Assembly (NCBI GenBank): GCA_051294375.1
Contig: CM119269.1
Location: 13,670,562-13,734,561, forward strand
Origin: Paraspadella gotoi
Taxonomy: Eukaryota > Chaetognatha
Direction: 5' to 3'
Length of the DNA stretch: 64,000 bases
The position numbers and the translations under genes are program-made. Each line of letters begins with the position of its first letter. Within the stretch, counting starts at the first letter, position 1. Shown here piece after piece: positions 25,043 to 33,641 of this stretch. The notes beneath the pieces were generated by a model that did no database searches, was not told the DNA's origin, and saw only the letters and a program-made list of their open reading frames with translations.

Positions 25043-25931
25043 AGGAGAAAACTATATCTGAAAAAAAATGCAGGCTTATCAACCTAATTCAAAAAAGTAA
25101 TAACGTTTATCGAAAGCAATATATGTTAGATCGAAAGCGGATGTTTATGTACAAAACAATGTTCTAGATTTAGAGAGAGTATTTATTATTAAGGTTTTTT
25201 TTATTATAATCCCCAGTGCCCTATGGCGACAAATTACCAAAAACCTTGCAAACTATTTTCTCGATATTAAAAGCATTATTACTGAGTAATAATGCCGATA
25301 CGCAGCGAGGCGCTTGATTCAGCAGGTGATGAAAACAGCGAGTTACTTGATTTAGGGTCTGTGGATATGAATGGATATTCATGGGCTTAATAGTGCTATC
25401 CGCAACTTCTTTAACCCCCTCTAACAGCCATGGAACGTGTCCTGAGCTTTGAACCATGTTTGAGGGTTTTCCAGGCCCCCAAGGCGATTAAAGGAGGTCC
25501 TCACCCAGTACCTATAGGTCATGAGCTGATGGCTTTACTCAATTAGCCACCGGGTCACAACTGAAGGTATCATGCTTATATGCGGGGTGAACTTAGGCAA
25601 TGCCCGACTACATCTCGGATAAAAGCTGATTCGAAGGGAGGCTCCAGATTTGTGAATGATACAGGGTGTTGATAAACGAGGCACCTGATTGAGTGAGTAA
25701 TACAGGGTGATGAAGGCGTTTTGCGTGGATACGAAAACGTCGGCGATCGAAAGATTGAGAAGGAAATAGTTGGTGACGGTGCGCATGCGTCTGTGACCTG
25801 ATGAGACGAGAATAGATTAGAAAACAAAATTATAATGATTGTTATTAATAAGACAATTCAAAAATATTGATCAATAATCTTAACCATTATCTTTTCTTAC
25901 CAGTTCTTTGAAATAATCTTGGAAAAACTTT

Positions 25932-25963
<32 letters not shown>

Positions 25964-27099
25964 CCCCATCCTCATTATCATCATCATCATCATCATCATC
26001 ATTCATCATCATCATCATCATTATCATCATCATTTTTCCTTCCTTCTTCCGATTCTCCGCTTCCATCTTGAATTACGGATGGTCAAATGTCTCATCAGAT
26101 CATTATTATAATATTGAGATATGAACTGACCTGTCTAAACTTGTCTAACGCTCAATAATTTAAGTTGATCTTTCTGTCTGTTGCTCAATCCATCTGTCCG
26201 TCTGTCCCTCTGTCCTCATCTCGGTCTAACGTCATTAAAAACATATATGGTAGCGTCGTAATTTTTTAACGTTTCCTAAGACTCCATCGAGTTTCAGTTT
26301 TAGCCCTGATGCTTAGGGCGGAGCTAAAAAAAGGCTTAAGTTTCTCCATGACTGATATCTCGTTCTCCAAATGGTTCAAACGCATCGTCACGAGCCACGT
26401 CGCCACGCCCTCACTTTTCGTCCGCGTCGCTAACGACTTTCGATCGTAATCTTTCCAAATTTGTTGTCGCACCTTCGACAACAACGACAACACTGATGTC
26501 GTCAAAGAAAACAATGACGACGACGATAACGACGAAGAAGACGAAGACGACGACGAACGTCGTTCTCCGTCTAAGATTTAATCGTCAATCTCTTTCTTCA
26601 TTTCCAACTCATTTCTTTTCTCTTTCCTTTTTCCTTTTTCCTTTTTCCTTTTTCCTTTCCTCCCTCTTTCTTTTCTTTTTCATTTTTCCTTTCCTTCTTC
26701 TTTTTAAACTCTTCTTTCTTTCTTTCAATCTTTTTTCCTTTTAATCTTTTTTTCCTATTTCATTTTCTTTCTTCTTCCTATTCTCCTATTTTTATTCTAT
26801 TTTCATTCTCTCCTAATTCTCGCTTTTTCCTTTCATCCTCCTCTTCCTCCCTTGCCCTCCTCCTTTTTTCCTCACCTTCTCCTCCTCTTTCCTCAGTCTC
26901 TCCCTCTCTCTCCCTCTTCCTCTCCCTCTCTCTCTCTCACCCAAAATGATCCAGATGACGATGACATTTCCGCCGGCGGCGACGACGATGATCGAGAGAT
27001 AGATGAAGTAATAGATGATTTGCAGTTTCCATCTGAGAGTCAGCGACGTCTCGCCGTCGGTAAAGTTTCCCGCCGCCGTCGATCCGTTGCGAGCGACGA
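17032..27099 (-). CDS. rhodopsin-family neuropeptide receptor (tachykinin / GPR83-like), nine exons from TM1 to stop
   Basis: Nine minus-strand exons chain in compatible phase, with one exception (TM5/6 to TM6): 27099-26941, 25797-25685, 24510-24410, 21001-20870, 19708-19551, 18999-18906, 18377-18305, 17675-17567, 17173-17032. They encode about 360 residues with all class-A hallmarks: GGNVIVIW in TM1, NYFLLNLSIADVF in TM2, WPFG and a TM3 cysteine, VDRYRVIMHPLRPKM after TM3, an ECL2 cysteine (YQIYCYLYW), CWLPYH in TM6 and NPIIY in TM7. ILGHRRMRTVTNYF at TM1/2 is typical of tachykinin-type receptors; RVIMHPLRPKM recalls GPR83. Two sequons (NGS, NFT) precede TM1. It should be a plasma-membrane G-protein-coupled peptide receptor. 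Ligand unknown. Confidence 0.93.
17341..17566 (-). repeat. 44-bp tandem array, each unit carrying the TM7-exon 5' splice site
   Basis: On the minus strand the sequence AATGCCAA|GTGAGT recurs at exactly 44-base spacing. The complements of GTGAGT start at 17341, 17385, 17429, 17473, 17517 and 17561, the last being the authentic exon end. In the left arm the mirror array (12661-12900) has the same units with indels. Confidence 0.93.
17567..17675 (-). CDS. receptor exon: extracellular loop 3 and TM7
   Basis: Acceptor CTTTTACCAG, 109 bases, two bases in and two out. It reads QLWDLPYIQHVFLVVFWF then AMCNSMVNPIIYCAMNA. The NPIIY motif is the canonical NPxxY of class-A receptors. Confidence 0.95.
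17966..18135 (+). repeat. (TTTC)n tract
   Basis: TTTC repeat between the TM7 and TM6 exons, continuing into CT repeats at 18204-18270. On the receptor sense strand it is GAAA/GA and begins shortly after the TM6 exon donor. Confidence 0.9.
18305..18377 (-). CDS. receptor exon: TM6
   Basis: Acceptor TTCCTTCAG, then phase 0, reading VVLFSFAFCWLPYHVYFILS. It leaves one G before GTGAGA. CWLPYH is the CWxP rotamer-switch motif. The previous exon ends in phase 2, so one base is missing from one of the two exons as assembled. Confidence 0.92.
18808..18880 (+). repeat. (CT)n microsatellite directly downstream of a receptor splice donor (sense strand GA)
   Basis: Read on the receptor strand, the donor GTGAGAGGAGAGAGAG at 18905 runs straight into this GA array. 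Confidence 0.9.
18906..18999 (-). CDS. receptor exon: intracellular loop 3
   Basis: Acceptor ATTAAG, two bases completing glycine, then FKLWREKMIGEANKQQ and KESLKSKRKVVKMI to AT|GTGAGA. The basic KSKRKVVKM just before TM6 is where G proteins bind in class-A receptors. It ends one base short of the phase required by the TM6 exon; KVVKMII-VVLF would be the natural reading, so an assembly indel at ATTAT is likely. Confidence 0.88.
19430..19530 (-). mobile_element. tRNA-derived SINE-like fragment
   Basis: The minus strand contains GGTTCAATCCC, a good pol III B box, inside CCGGGTTCAATCCCAACCCGG. It shares GTACCTATA..GGTCATGAG and TTGAGGGTTT blocks with 25430-25560. It lies in the receptor intron next to the TM5 exon. 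Confidence 0.5.
19551..19708 (-). CDS. receptor exon: extracellular loop 2 and TM5
   Basis: Acceptor TCTGTCCGCAG, 158 bases, one base in and one out. It reads YFEDGTYQIYCYLYW, an acidic EEEEK segment, then a TM5 helix ending AIPFLLMAVAYSRI. The cysteine pairs with that of TM3 in the family. Confidence 0.95.
19903..20034 (+). repeat. (TTTC)n and CT tract
   Basis: TTTC units in the intron between the TM4 and TM5 exons. Confidence 0.85.
20109..20213 (+). repeat. (GA)n microsatellite
   Basis: About 50 GA units, antisense to the receptor gene here. Confidence 0.95.
20463..20725. mobile_element. fold-back MITE-like element with AT-rich core
   Basis: Terminal inverted repeats of about 65 bases, nearly identical (ATTGAACATTTTTATAAG on one side, its complement on the other), flank a core of TTTA/TAAA repeats. 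TAA is present on both sides (20460-20462 and 20726-20728), as for a 3-base target duplication. No coding capacity. It sits in a receptor intron. Confidence 0.8.
20870..21001 (-). CDS. receptor exon: end of TM3 motif, intracellular loop 2 and TM4
   Basis: Acceptor is a C-run ending CAG. The first base completes AG|A (Arg of DRY). It reads YRVIMHPLRPKM, then a TM4 helix SVVLSIILAIWLISIVVALP, and leaves AG before GTGAGG. Confidence 0.95.
21550..21616 (+). repeat. (CT)n microsatellite
   Basis: About 33 units. The surrounding intron (21020-24400) is AT-rich and otherwise shows only the tracts listed here. Confidence 0.95.
22041..22615 (+). repeat. long polypyrimidine minisatellite, 17-bp unit
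   Basis: From about 22235 a 17-base unit (CCCTCTCCCTCTTTCCT) repeats roughly 20 times. The whole 570-base plus strand is almost free of purines. The 196-residue Ser/Leu/Pro ORF through it is not a gene. Confidence 0.9.
23071..23148 (+). repeat. (ATA)n microsatellite
   Basis: About 26 uninterrupted ATA/AAT triplets. Confidence 0.97.
24410..24510 (-). CDS. receptor exon: TM3
   Basis: Acceptor GACTCACAG, phase 0, 101 bases. It reads IWPFGLIYCKIYHSFTIVS, then ITVSVLTLCAISVD, and leaves AG before GTGAGG. It holds the disulfide cysteine and the D of the DRY motif. Confidence 0.95.
24536..24725 (+). repeat. purine-rich minisatellite (GGGATGGAAAAGGGAAAAG-like)
   Basis: Three or four degenerate copies of a unit of roughly 60 bases made of AAAGGGATAGGGGATGGAA blocks. 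On the receptor strand this is the pyrimidine region upstream of the TM3 acceptor. Confidence 0.65.
25430..25560 (-). mobile_element. tRNA-derived SINE-like fragment
   Basis: The minus strand has an A-box-like TGGCTAATTGAG at 25538-25549 and shares blocks with the element at 19430-19530. The B box is decayed in this copy. It lies in the intron after the TM2 exon. Confidence 0.45.
25685..25797 (-). CDS. receptor exon: intracellular loop 1 and TM2
   Basis: Acceptor CTCATCAG. Two bases complete glycine, then HRRMRTVTNYFLLNLSIADV and FVSTQNAFITLYYSLNQ. The donor GTGCCT is weak, but phase 0 joins directly to IWPFG. A second AG seven bases further in would break the frame, so this start was chosen. 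Confidence 0.93.
25972..26035 (+). repeat. (ATC)n triplet run
   Basis: About 18 CAT/ATC triplets with TTC/TTA interruptions. Confidence 0.9.
26941..27099 (-). CDS. receptor exon: N-terminal segment and TM1
   Basis: Acceptor TCACTTCCTCCGCCAG, two bases in and one out. It reads VARNGSTAAGNFTDGETS, then LRWKLQIIYYFIYLSIIVV and AAGGNVIVIWIIL. Both N-glycosylation sequons are on the extracellular side. The donor GTGAGAGAGAG runs into a GA tract. Confidence 0.93.
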
Positions 27100-27361
27100 C
27101 TGGCGGAGGAAGTGAGAGGGGGGGGAAGAAAAAGGGTGGCGATGAGGGAGTTTGGGTTTGATGGGGTGGAGAAATTTTTAAATAATCTGTTCTATACGTA
27201 CATTGTACAAACTGCCAACCGTTCGATCTTTCGCCGTCGACTCCCGTACATAATTTGACACGTAACGTGTTTACATCTCATCGCTTCGTCTATCGCCTTA
27301 TTTTCGCTACATTGACTTTCGCGCCGAAAAATAAAGACGCCCATCCTGAAAGGCCGTGACG

Positions 27362-27800
27362 TCGCCGCGTCAAACGACGCCGCCTCACTGAGTCAGCGCC
27401 GGTGTCTCCCTACATTATGCGTCACGACGTCATGGGCGACAACTCACAGCGTCACAAGGTGGCGCATTATTTGGTTAAGCGGCGCCCCCTCACTGTGTCA
27501 CCCAGTGATGCCTTAGTGCATCAAGTGGCGGGGTAATATTGCGTCAAGCAGCTGTGTCTCACTGCGTCACGCAGTTGTGTCTCACGGCGTTACACAGCAG
27601 CGCCTCACAGCGTCACTCATCGGCGCCTCACTGCATTACACGCTACGTTATCTAACTGCGACGCGCAGCGGGGGTTCCCTGCGTCACACAGCATCGTCTC
27701 ACTACGACACGCAGCGGCGCCTAACTGCGTCCCACAGCGTAGTTTCAATGCGTTACACAGCAGCGTCTCAAAACGTTACGCGCCGGAGTCAAAATTGCGT
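27362..27800 (+). repeat. GC-rich minisatellite, ~22-24-bp unit
   Basis: Around 15-18 degenerate copies of a unit like CAGCGGCGCCTCACTGCGTCACA. GCGTCA recurs throughout. It lies between the TM1 exon and the candidate N-terminal exon, so probably in the first intron of the receptor. Confidence 0.8.
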
Positions 27801-27822
27801 CATCTGCGCTCACGTTGTTTAC

Positions 27823-27908
27823 CGGAAATGATGGCGCCCTCGTCTTCGTCGTCTGCGGCCACGTCATCTCCCGCGGAGGAGAAATTCCCGAAGACTTCGG
27901 GCGCCAGA
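27823..27908 (-). CDS. candidate N-terminal extracellular exon of the receptor
   Basis: The minus-strand frame reading LAPEVFGNFSSAGDDVAADD then EDEGAIIS ends at TCCG|GTAAAC in phase 1, as the TM1 exon requires (G+TC, Val). It is acidic with one more sequon (NFS), normal for a peptide-receptor N-terminus. The 5' boundary, start codon and any signal are not found: upstream is GA-rich. The upper coordinate is approximate. Confidence 0.5.
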
Positions 27909-28379
27909 ATGGAATGCTCATCTTTCCAACTCTCTCTTCGTCTCTCTCTGCCGTCTCTCTTCTCTCTCTCTCTTACTCTCTCTCTTCCTCATCTCTACCG
28001 ATCTCTCCTCTCTTCTTCCTACCTCGATCTACATCTCTCTCTCTTTACAGGTTCCTCGGCCTGAATGAAAAATGAAAGAAGATTTAAATTAATAATCAAC
28101 AAAAACAAACGAAAGCAATGTGTAGTCATTATGTTAAATATGTTTATTTTTCGTCTATTATTGCGAAAACCCTTGCGCGATGATTTTTTATATTCGTTGT
28201 ACCAATTTCATAAATAAAGAGCTAACAAATGTCAGCCTCGCTTGAATTCCCAATGAACATTTATCGAGATCAAGATTAATTTTTTTTCTATCATTACTTC
28301 ACCGACCCATAACACGTAGTGGATTCATGCCGACTTTTCATTTCCGTTTCAATTCTCTCTCTCTCTCTCTCTCTCTCTC

Positions 28380-28404
28380 NNNNNNNNNNNNNNNNNNNNN
28401 NNNN
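28380..28404. other. assembly gap (25 N) inside a CT microsatellite
   Basis: CT repeats on both sides (28355-28470). Confidence 0.99.
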
Positions 28405-28432
28405 TCTCTCTCGTCTCTCTCTCCTCTCTCTC

Positions 28433-28467
<35 letters not shown>

Positions 28468-28599
28468 CTCTCGCCACCTGAGTCTCCACTCGTTCAGCAG
28501 CGCGGAAGGCAAATCTCTCTAACGAAGCGAAGGACGAAATCTGCAAAAATCCGAGTTGAAGTCGTCGTCGTCCTTTCAAGTTATATGCTCATGTCTTTT

Positions 28600-29400
28600 C
28601 AAAATTCGAGTCTTTTATTTTAAAAACTTAAGTTAAGCTTGAAGTCAAACTTTAACTTAGTTTACCGACGTGAAAGAGTTCATCAGCGAAAACCCATTTT
28701 TTTGATAAACTTTAGAAGAAAAATAATAGGGAAAACAAGAAAAATCAGTGGCCGCAAAGACGATCGAATTGATCATTTGTTTTCAACCGACTCATTTCTA
28801 ATCTCATTTGCATATTCTTTTTTCATTTTCAAAAACGATTAATGAAAATAGTCATTTATCATTGGTTCGAAGCTGAACAACCGTCGTGACCTTTATTTTT
28901 AAAATGAGCACGAGACAGAGTCATTGTTCTCTGTGCATTGTGCGATATCGGCATCAAAAGCGTCTCGAGGTCCATCATTAACTTTGATTTATGTTCTTTC
29001 TTTGAATGTTAAAACAAAAAGGTTTCGCTCATCTGGACGAACGATTTGTGGAAAATTTCGAGGCGATACCTTTTTAAAAATTTTGGTCTGTTGTAGTCGT
29101 CGTTGTCGTTGTTACTTGTTAGCCGATTCAGGAATGTCGTACCTCGTTTTCGCGTTTATTCCACTTTATTTTGATTAATCTTAGTTAGTAGTATAAGAAC
29201 GTTTCTTTCCAACTGCCCTCAGCTTAAGGGGGGGACCAGTGATATCTTCCCCCCCTGTTCACTTGGTCCCCTTAAGAAGCCGCACGAGATACATAAAAAA
29301 GAAGGAAGAAAAAAGAAAGTAAGAAGAAATATATATACGACGTATATTATACGTATTATATTTTTAGTTTATCGCAGAAAGAGAGGAAAAGCAGGTAGAG
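28600..29400. other. AT-rich stretch, no gene supported
   Basis: No splice-bounded frame found. A short inverted repeat, CTTAAGGGGGGGACCAGTGA with its complement GGTCCCCTTAAG, lies at about 29222-29275. Confidence 0.5.
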
Positions 29401-29411
29401 AGAAAGAAAGA

Positions 29412-29413
<2 letters not shown>

Positions 29414-29500
<87 letters not shown>
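29414..29500 (+). repeat. (GA)n microsatellite
   Basis: About 43 units. Confidence 0.95.
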
Positions 29501-29502
<2 letters not shown>

Positions 29503-29504
29503 AC

Positions 29505-29866
29505 CGTGGTAAGAACTGCTTTTATATGGCTTATGATGCGCAGTTTTACGGGTTTTATGGAAACGAAATTTCCAGGACCACGTCTTTTGTTTTCCCGATG
29601 CAGGTAACGGGTGGTAACGCCCACCAGAATAAAGTCGTAGCATAGGTTAGATCCTCGCGCCTCTGTCGATAAAATAGAAAACCAGGACGGAAACTGTTGG
29701 ATGGAATCTGGCTTTGCTGACCAGATCTCGGTGCCGTGGACATTGATGGCGCTGATAGCGATCAGCGATTGCAAACGTCGCGCATTGCAATCGTTTTCTG
29801 GATCCAAAGAGGCGAAGAATTGAACAGAAACTCAGCAAACACGATGACTTTGGTGACGACAGTCGA
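29505..29866 (-). other. possible coding segment, strand unresolved
   Basis: The minus strand is open for about 100 codons (SLIAISAINVHGTEIW.. NLCYDFILVGVTTRYLHR) after TTTGGATCCAG. The plus strand is also open in places (NCFYMAYDAQFYGFYGNE up to ATGCAG|GTAACG, and DGNCWMESGFADQISVPW). Both readings look protein-like and no neighbouring exon fixes the phase, because a 347-base gap follows at 29936. Confidence 0.3.
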
Positions 29867-29899
29867 CGCTATTTGTTTGGCGGGAGGAAACTAGGCAAA

Positions 29900-29935
<36 letters not shown>

Positions 29936-30282
29936 NNNNNNNNNNNNNNNNNNNNNNNNNNNNNNNNNNNNNNNNNNNNNNNNNNNNNNNNNNNNNNNNN
30001 NNNNNNNNNNNNNNNNNNNNNNNNNNNNNNNNNNNNNNNNNNNNNNNNNNNNNNNNNNNNNNNNNNNNNNNNNNNNNNNNNNNNNNNNNNNNNNNNNNNN
30101 NNNNNNNNNNNNNNNNNNNNNNNNNNNNNNNNNNNNNNNNNNNNNNNNNNNNNNNNNNNNNNNNNNNNNNNNNNNNNNNNNNNNNNNNNNNNNNNNNNNN
30201 NNNNNNNNNNNNNNNNNNNNNNNNNNNNNNNNNNNNNNNNNNNNNNNNNNNNNNNNNNNNNNNNNNNNNNNNNNNNNNNNNN
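29936..30282. other. assembly gap (347 N)
   Basis: Preceded by CT repeat. Confidence 0.99.
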
Positions 30283-30354
30283 ATCAAGGGCGCAGAGTGT
30301 CGACTAAGTATTCGGCCATATTTTCCAAAATTGTCTCAATTCCGCTTAAAATCA

Positions 30355-30480
30355 GAATTAAAAAGGTTTTAGGTTAGGGATTTAATTAGGAATTTGGTCA
30401 GTGATTAGGTTAGGGACTCGGGTTATGGATTAGGCTTGGGTGACTTTAGGGTTCGGATTTGGTTGAAAACGTTAGATTAA
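30355..30480 (+). repeat. degenerate TTAGG-type low-complexity stretch
   Basis: TTAGGTTAGGGATTTAATTAGG-like irregular motif. Similar irregular stretches occur at 23215-23270, 37785-37860 and 45640-45730. Too irregular to be telomeric. Confidence 0.4.
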
Positions 30481-30490
30481 TTTTCTCATT

Positions 30491-30491
<1 letters not shown>

Positions 30492-30525
<34 letters not shown>
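30492..30525 (+). repeat. (GAC)n triplet run
   Basis: About 11 perfect units; GAT/GGT variants follow at 30755-30800, before a 10-N gap at 30816-30825. Confidence 0.95.
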
Positions 30526-30835
30526 CACGAAAGCCAAAAATATGACTTGGACAAAAAAAAAGGAAGGAAGATTCCCGGTCGCGGAAATGAAGAACGTCTG
30601 CCGGAAATGGGAGAAACCCTAGCGGCGGAGAAAAGAAAGATTCGATGCCTGAAAGTGAGACGATGGGGGAAGAGGAAGATGGGATGAAGAAGAATAGGGA
30701 TGGGGAAGAGCAGGCCGCCTAATGATGGGGGAGAGGAGAGGTTGTCATGAATGGCGCGATGATGATGGTGATGATGACGATGATGATGGTGATGATGATG
30801 GGGAAGATAAGGTTGNNNNNNNNNNAAGTTGATCT

Positions 30836-30945
30836 TTAAAGTTTCGATCGTAGGAAATGGCATCTTTGGTTTCGAGACGAGTTTAATGTGACCGTCGACG
30901 TGGCAGCCGCCCTGGCGGTCAGCGGAGTACAGTGGAAACGAATTA
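30836..30945. other. possible coding exon, strand unresolved
   Basis: GC-richer island open on both strands: plus KWHLWFRDEFNVTVDVAAAL after CGATCGTAG, or minus GGCHVDGHIKLVSKPKMPF after CTGACCGCCAG. Neither has a clean pair of splice sites. Confidence 0.28.
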
Positions 30946-31226
30946 TAAAATTGATGATTGTGTCTGTATTCTTGGGGGGGGGGAAGTCTCTCAATCTCAT
31001 ACTCATACTCATACTCATACTCGAACGATTATAATAGTTTTTCTCGTTTTGCATTAATTGGTTAATTTGAATTAAAACATTTTCATAATTCTAACTATGA
31101 TGAATTCATCGAAAGATAGTTGATGTTTATTCGAGGACACCGGAGATGTTACGTAATATCCCAAGTTTGAAACATTGATAGTTAAAATTTTAAAAATATT
31201 CTGTTAGTGTTTAAAAATAAATTTGT

Positions 31227-32062
31227 TTGTATGTACGATATAAGCAAACGAACAAAACATCCGTTTGACGCTTTTTCGCAAAATTGTTCCACCTTTTTTT
31301 TTTCCACGAAAATTTTTAATCCTTTTGTTTTCGTCGAAAATCGTTGGGGATTTTTTTGAATCCTGAGGAGATGAAGTCGAAATTTCTCTGGAAAATTTGA
31401 AAGAAAAAGAAAAACGTTTTTGAGTCTTTTTTTTTTTTTTTGAAGGGGGGCGTGAATTGAAATCTGCATATTTTTCCTTAAAACTCTTGCAGTTGTCAGC
31501 GTCTATGTTTCTAAAGGCAGAAAGGATCAGAATTTTGTCACGAAAGAATCGGTTCGGCTTAGAATTTGTTAATCTATTAATTCATTCATTTAATCTTTTG
31601 TTTTTATATTTAATCTGTAATAGTTGTTCGAAAAGCGCGAAAGAGAGAGTATAAGCAAACGAACAAAACATCCGTTTGACCGCTTTTTCGCAAAATTGTT
31701 CCACCTTTTTTTTCCACGAAAATTTTTAATCCTTTTGTTTTCGTCGAAAATCGTTGGGGATTTTTTTGAATCCTGAGGAGATGAGTCGAAATTTCTCTGG
31801 AAAATTTGAAAGAAAAGAAAAAACGTTTTGAGTCTTTTTTTTTTTTTTGAAGGGGGGCGTGAATTGAAATCTGCATATTTTTTCCTTAAAACTCTTTGCA
31901 GTTTGTCAGCGCGTCTATGTTTCTAAAGGCAGAACAGGATCAGAATTTTGTCACGAAAGAATCGGTTCGGCTTAGAATTTGTTATCTATTAATTCATTCA
32001 TTTAATCTTTTGTTTTTATATTTAATCTGTAATAGTTGTTCGAAAAAGCGCGGAAAGAGAGA
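31227..32062 (+). repeat. direct duplication of ~410 bp
   Basis: The block starting GCAAACGAACAAAACATCCG at about 31244 recurs at about 31656 and differs mainly by one-base indels. Both copies end TTTAATCTGTAATAGTTGTTCG. Confidence 0.9.
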
Positions 32063-32065
32063 GAG

Positions 32066-32113
32066 ACGCAAAACGTGCGAGAGATAGCGAGAGAGAGAGA
32101 GCGAGAGAGCGAG

Positions 32114-32177
<64 letters not shown>

Positions 32178-32259
32178 GAGAGCGAGGATCNNNNNNNNNN
32201 NNNNNNNNNNNNNNNAGACGCAAAACGTGCGAGAGATAGCGAGAGAGAGAGAGCGAGAG

Positions 32260-32333
<74 letters not shown>

Positions 32334-32341
32334 CGAGGTTC
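32066..32341 (+). repeat. unmerged ~125-bp overlap around a 25-N gap in GA repeat
   Basis: AGACGCAAAACGTGCGAGAG is present at 32065 and again at 32216, on either side of the gap 32191-32215, with the same following GA/GC pattern up to GAGAGCGAGG. Confidence 0.9.
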
Positions 32342-32589
32342 GCGCGACGCGCAGACTCACGAGAAACGCAATTCGAAGGCAGTTGTGGTTTTCGTTGTTG
32401 TTGTTTGTCGTTGTCCACGAAGTTTCGCTGTTGCCCATTTCAGGATCCTTGTGGCTGAATATACTAAATATGTAATTCATTTTAGTTCATTTGTTTCATT
32501 GGGCCTTTGTTTTTTTTTGGTAAATAGTATAATAAAGTAGTACCAATTTCTTTTCCAAATTCCGCAGTTGAATGTCGGCCAAAAGGAGA

Positions 32590-32880
32590 AGGATTAGAAT
32601 TGATTAAAATTATGATGCAGGAAAGAAGGATTAAGAATTACGGATTAGAATTATGATACAAGAGAAAAGAATTAGGATTAAGGATTAGAATTATGATGCA
32701 GGAGAGAAGGATTAGGAATTAAGGATTTAAATTATGATGCAGGAGAGAAGGATTAGGATTAAGAATTAGAATTATGATGTAGGAGAGAAGGATTAGAATT
32801 AAGGATTTAAATTACGATGCAGGAGAGAAGGATTAGGATTAAGGATTAGAATTATGATGTAGGAGAGAGGATTATGATCA
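32590..32880 (+). repeat. 40-bp tandem array (copy A)
   Basis: Seven units of GGATTAGAATTATGATGCAG plus AGAGAAGGATTAGGATTAA. The counterpart in copy B is at 41140-41420, where the 40-base spacing is exact between several units. Confidence 0.9.
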
Positions 32881-32993
32881 CTAATGAATTAGGGCCATCT
32901 TGAAAAAGGACCGCCCAAAAAAATGGGGTAGTTGTCGTGATTGTTTCGGTCTTTCCACGACCGCGTTCATTCGACCTCAGTTCTGATGGAACA

Positions 32994-33096
32994 ATGACTC
33001 GTTTAACTGCAACATTGACTTTCATGTTGTTTTTGTTTATGTTTCTGCCTCATTTTTTTGGGTCGCCAAACGCGAATACGGAATATTTATGTTGTG
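32994..33096 (+). CDS. signal-peptide first coding exon, copy A
   Basis: ATG at 32994 opens MTRLTATLTFMLFLFMFLPH, a basic residue followed by a long hydrophobic core, then FFGS and ..EYLCC, and ends G|GTAAAA in phase 1. Copy B (41538-41640) has the same 103-base length with two compensating indels in the middle. This looks like a secretory signal. Which downstream exons it joins is not shown. The same-strand charged/proline-rich gene starting at 47507 is the nearest candidate, but that exon needs phase 0, so at least one exon is missing. Confidence 0.5.
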
Positions 33097-33375
33097 GTAA
33101 AAGCCATTCAGAATTTCGTTGGTTTATTTCTTGCCAGGCAACGAGCTGATATAGTGTTAACTTTGGCCACAAGCAAATAAATATTTACTCTGGTTGTTAC
33201 TTAAGTTTGCTGTGTCTAAATAAATATCTAAATAACGTGCGCAGAGTATGCAGATAAATATTTTTACAGAATAATATTTACACTTTCGATTTGAAACTCT
33301 CTCACTCTTCTTTCTCTAAAGAGCAGTCATGGATTCCGGTAAACCATTAAGTTATAAAAAGTTTTAAAATAAACC

Positions 33376-33621
33376 TTGGAAATCTGCCAAGTGAGTGAAT
33401 TAAAAATACTGCGTGCGATCGAACTGTGGACGATTTTAATTGAGAAAAAATATGAAGCGAAAGTAATCGAGTCTCCCTTCGTCCAGGAGTTTTTAAACAA
33501 AAAAGAAAAAGAAAAGAAAAAAATTAAAATCAATGTAAAACCTTTTAAGGAAATTGAATATAGATTCAATCAAAACTCGACTAATATGTTCTCTCTCTTC
33601 AGACTTCAGGAAAGGAATTGA
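33376..33621 (+). other. lysine-rich open frame, coding status unclear
   Basis: Open for 81 codons in copy A, including ELWTILIEKKYEAKVIESPF and a KKEKEKKK run. Copy B keeps most of it, but an indel shifts the frame from about 42075. Its AT-rich codon use argues for intron or UTR. It ends near TTCTCTCTCTTCAG, which is itself a good acceptor. Confidence 0.25.
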
Positions 33622-33641
33622 AATATACAATACGTATCTGT

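Noticed and set aside
27577-27831. 84-codon ORF with repeated SLRHT/ASHY-like units
   Set aside because: Follows the GC-rich minisatellite unit; no splice support on the plus strand.
30355-30480. Interstitial telomeric repeat
   Set aside because: TTAGG-like motifs are irregular with changing spacing; no run of identical units.
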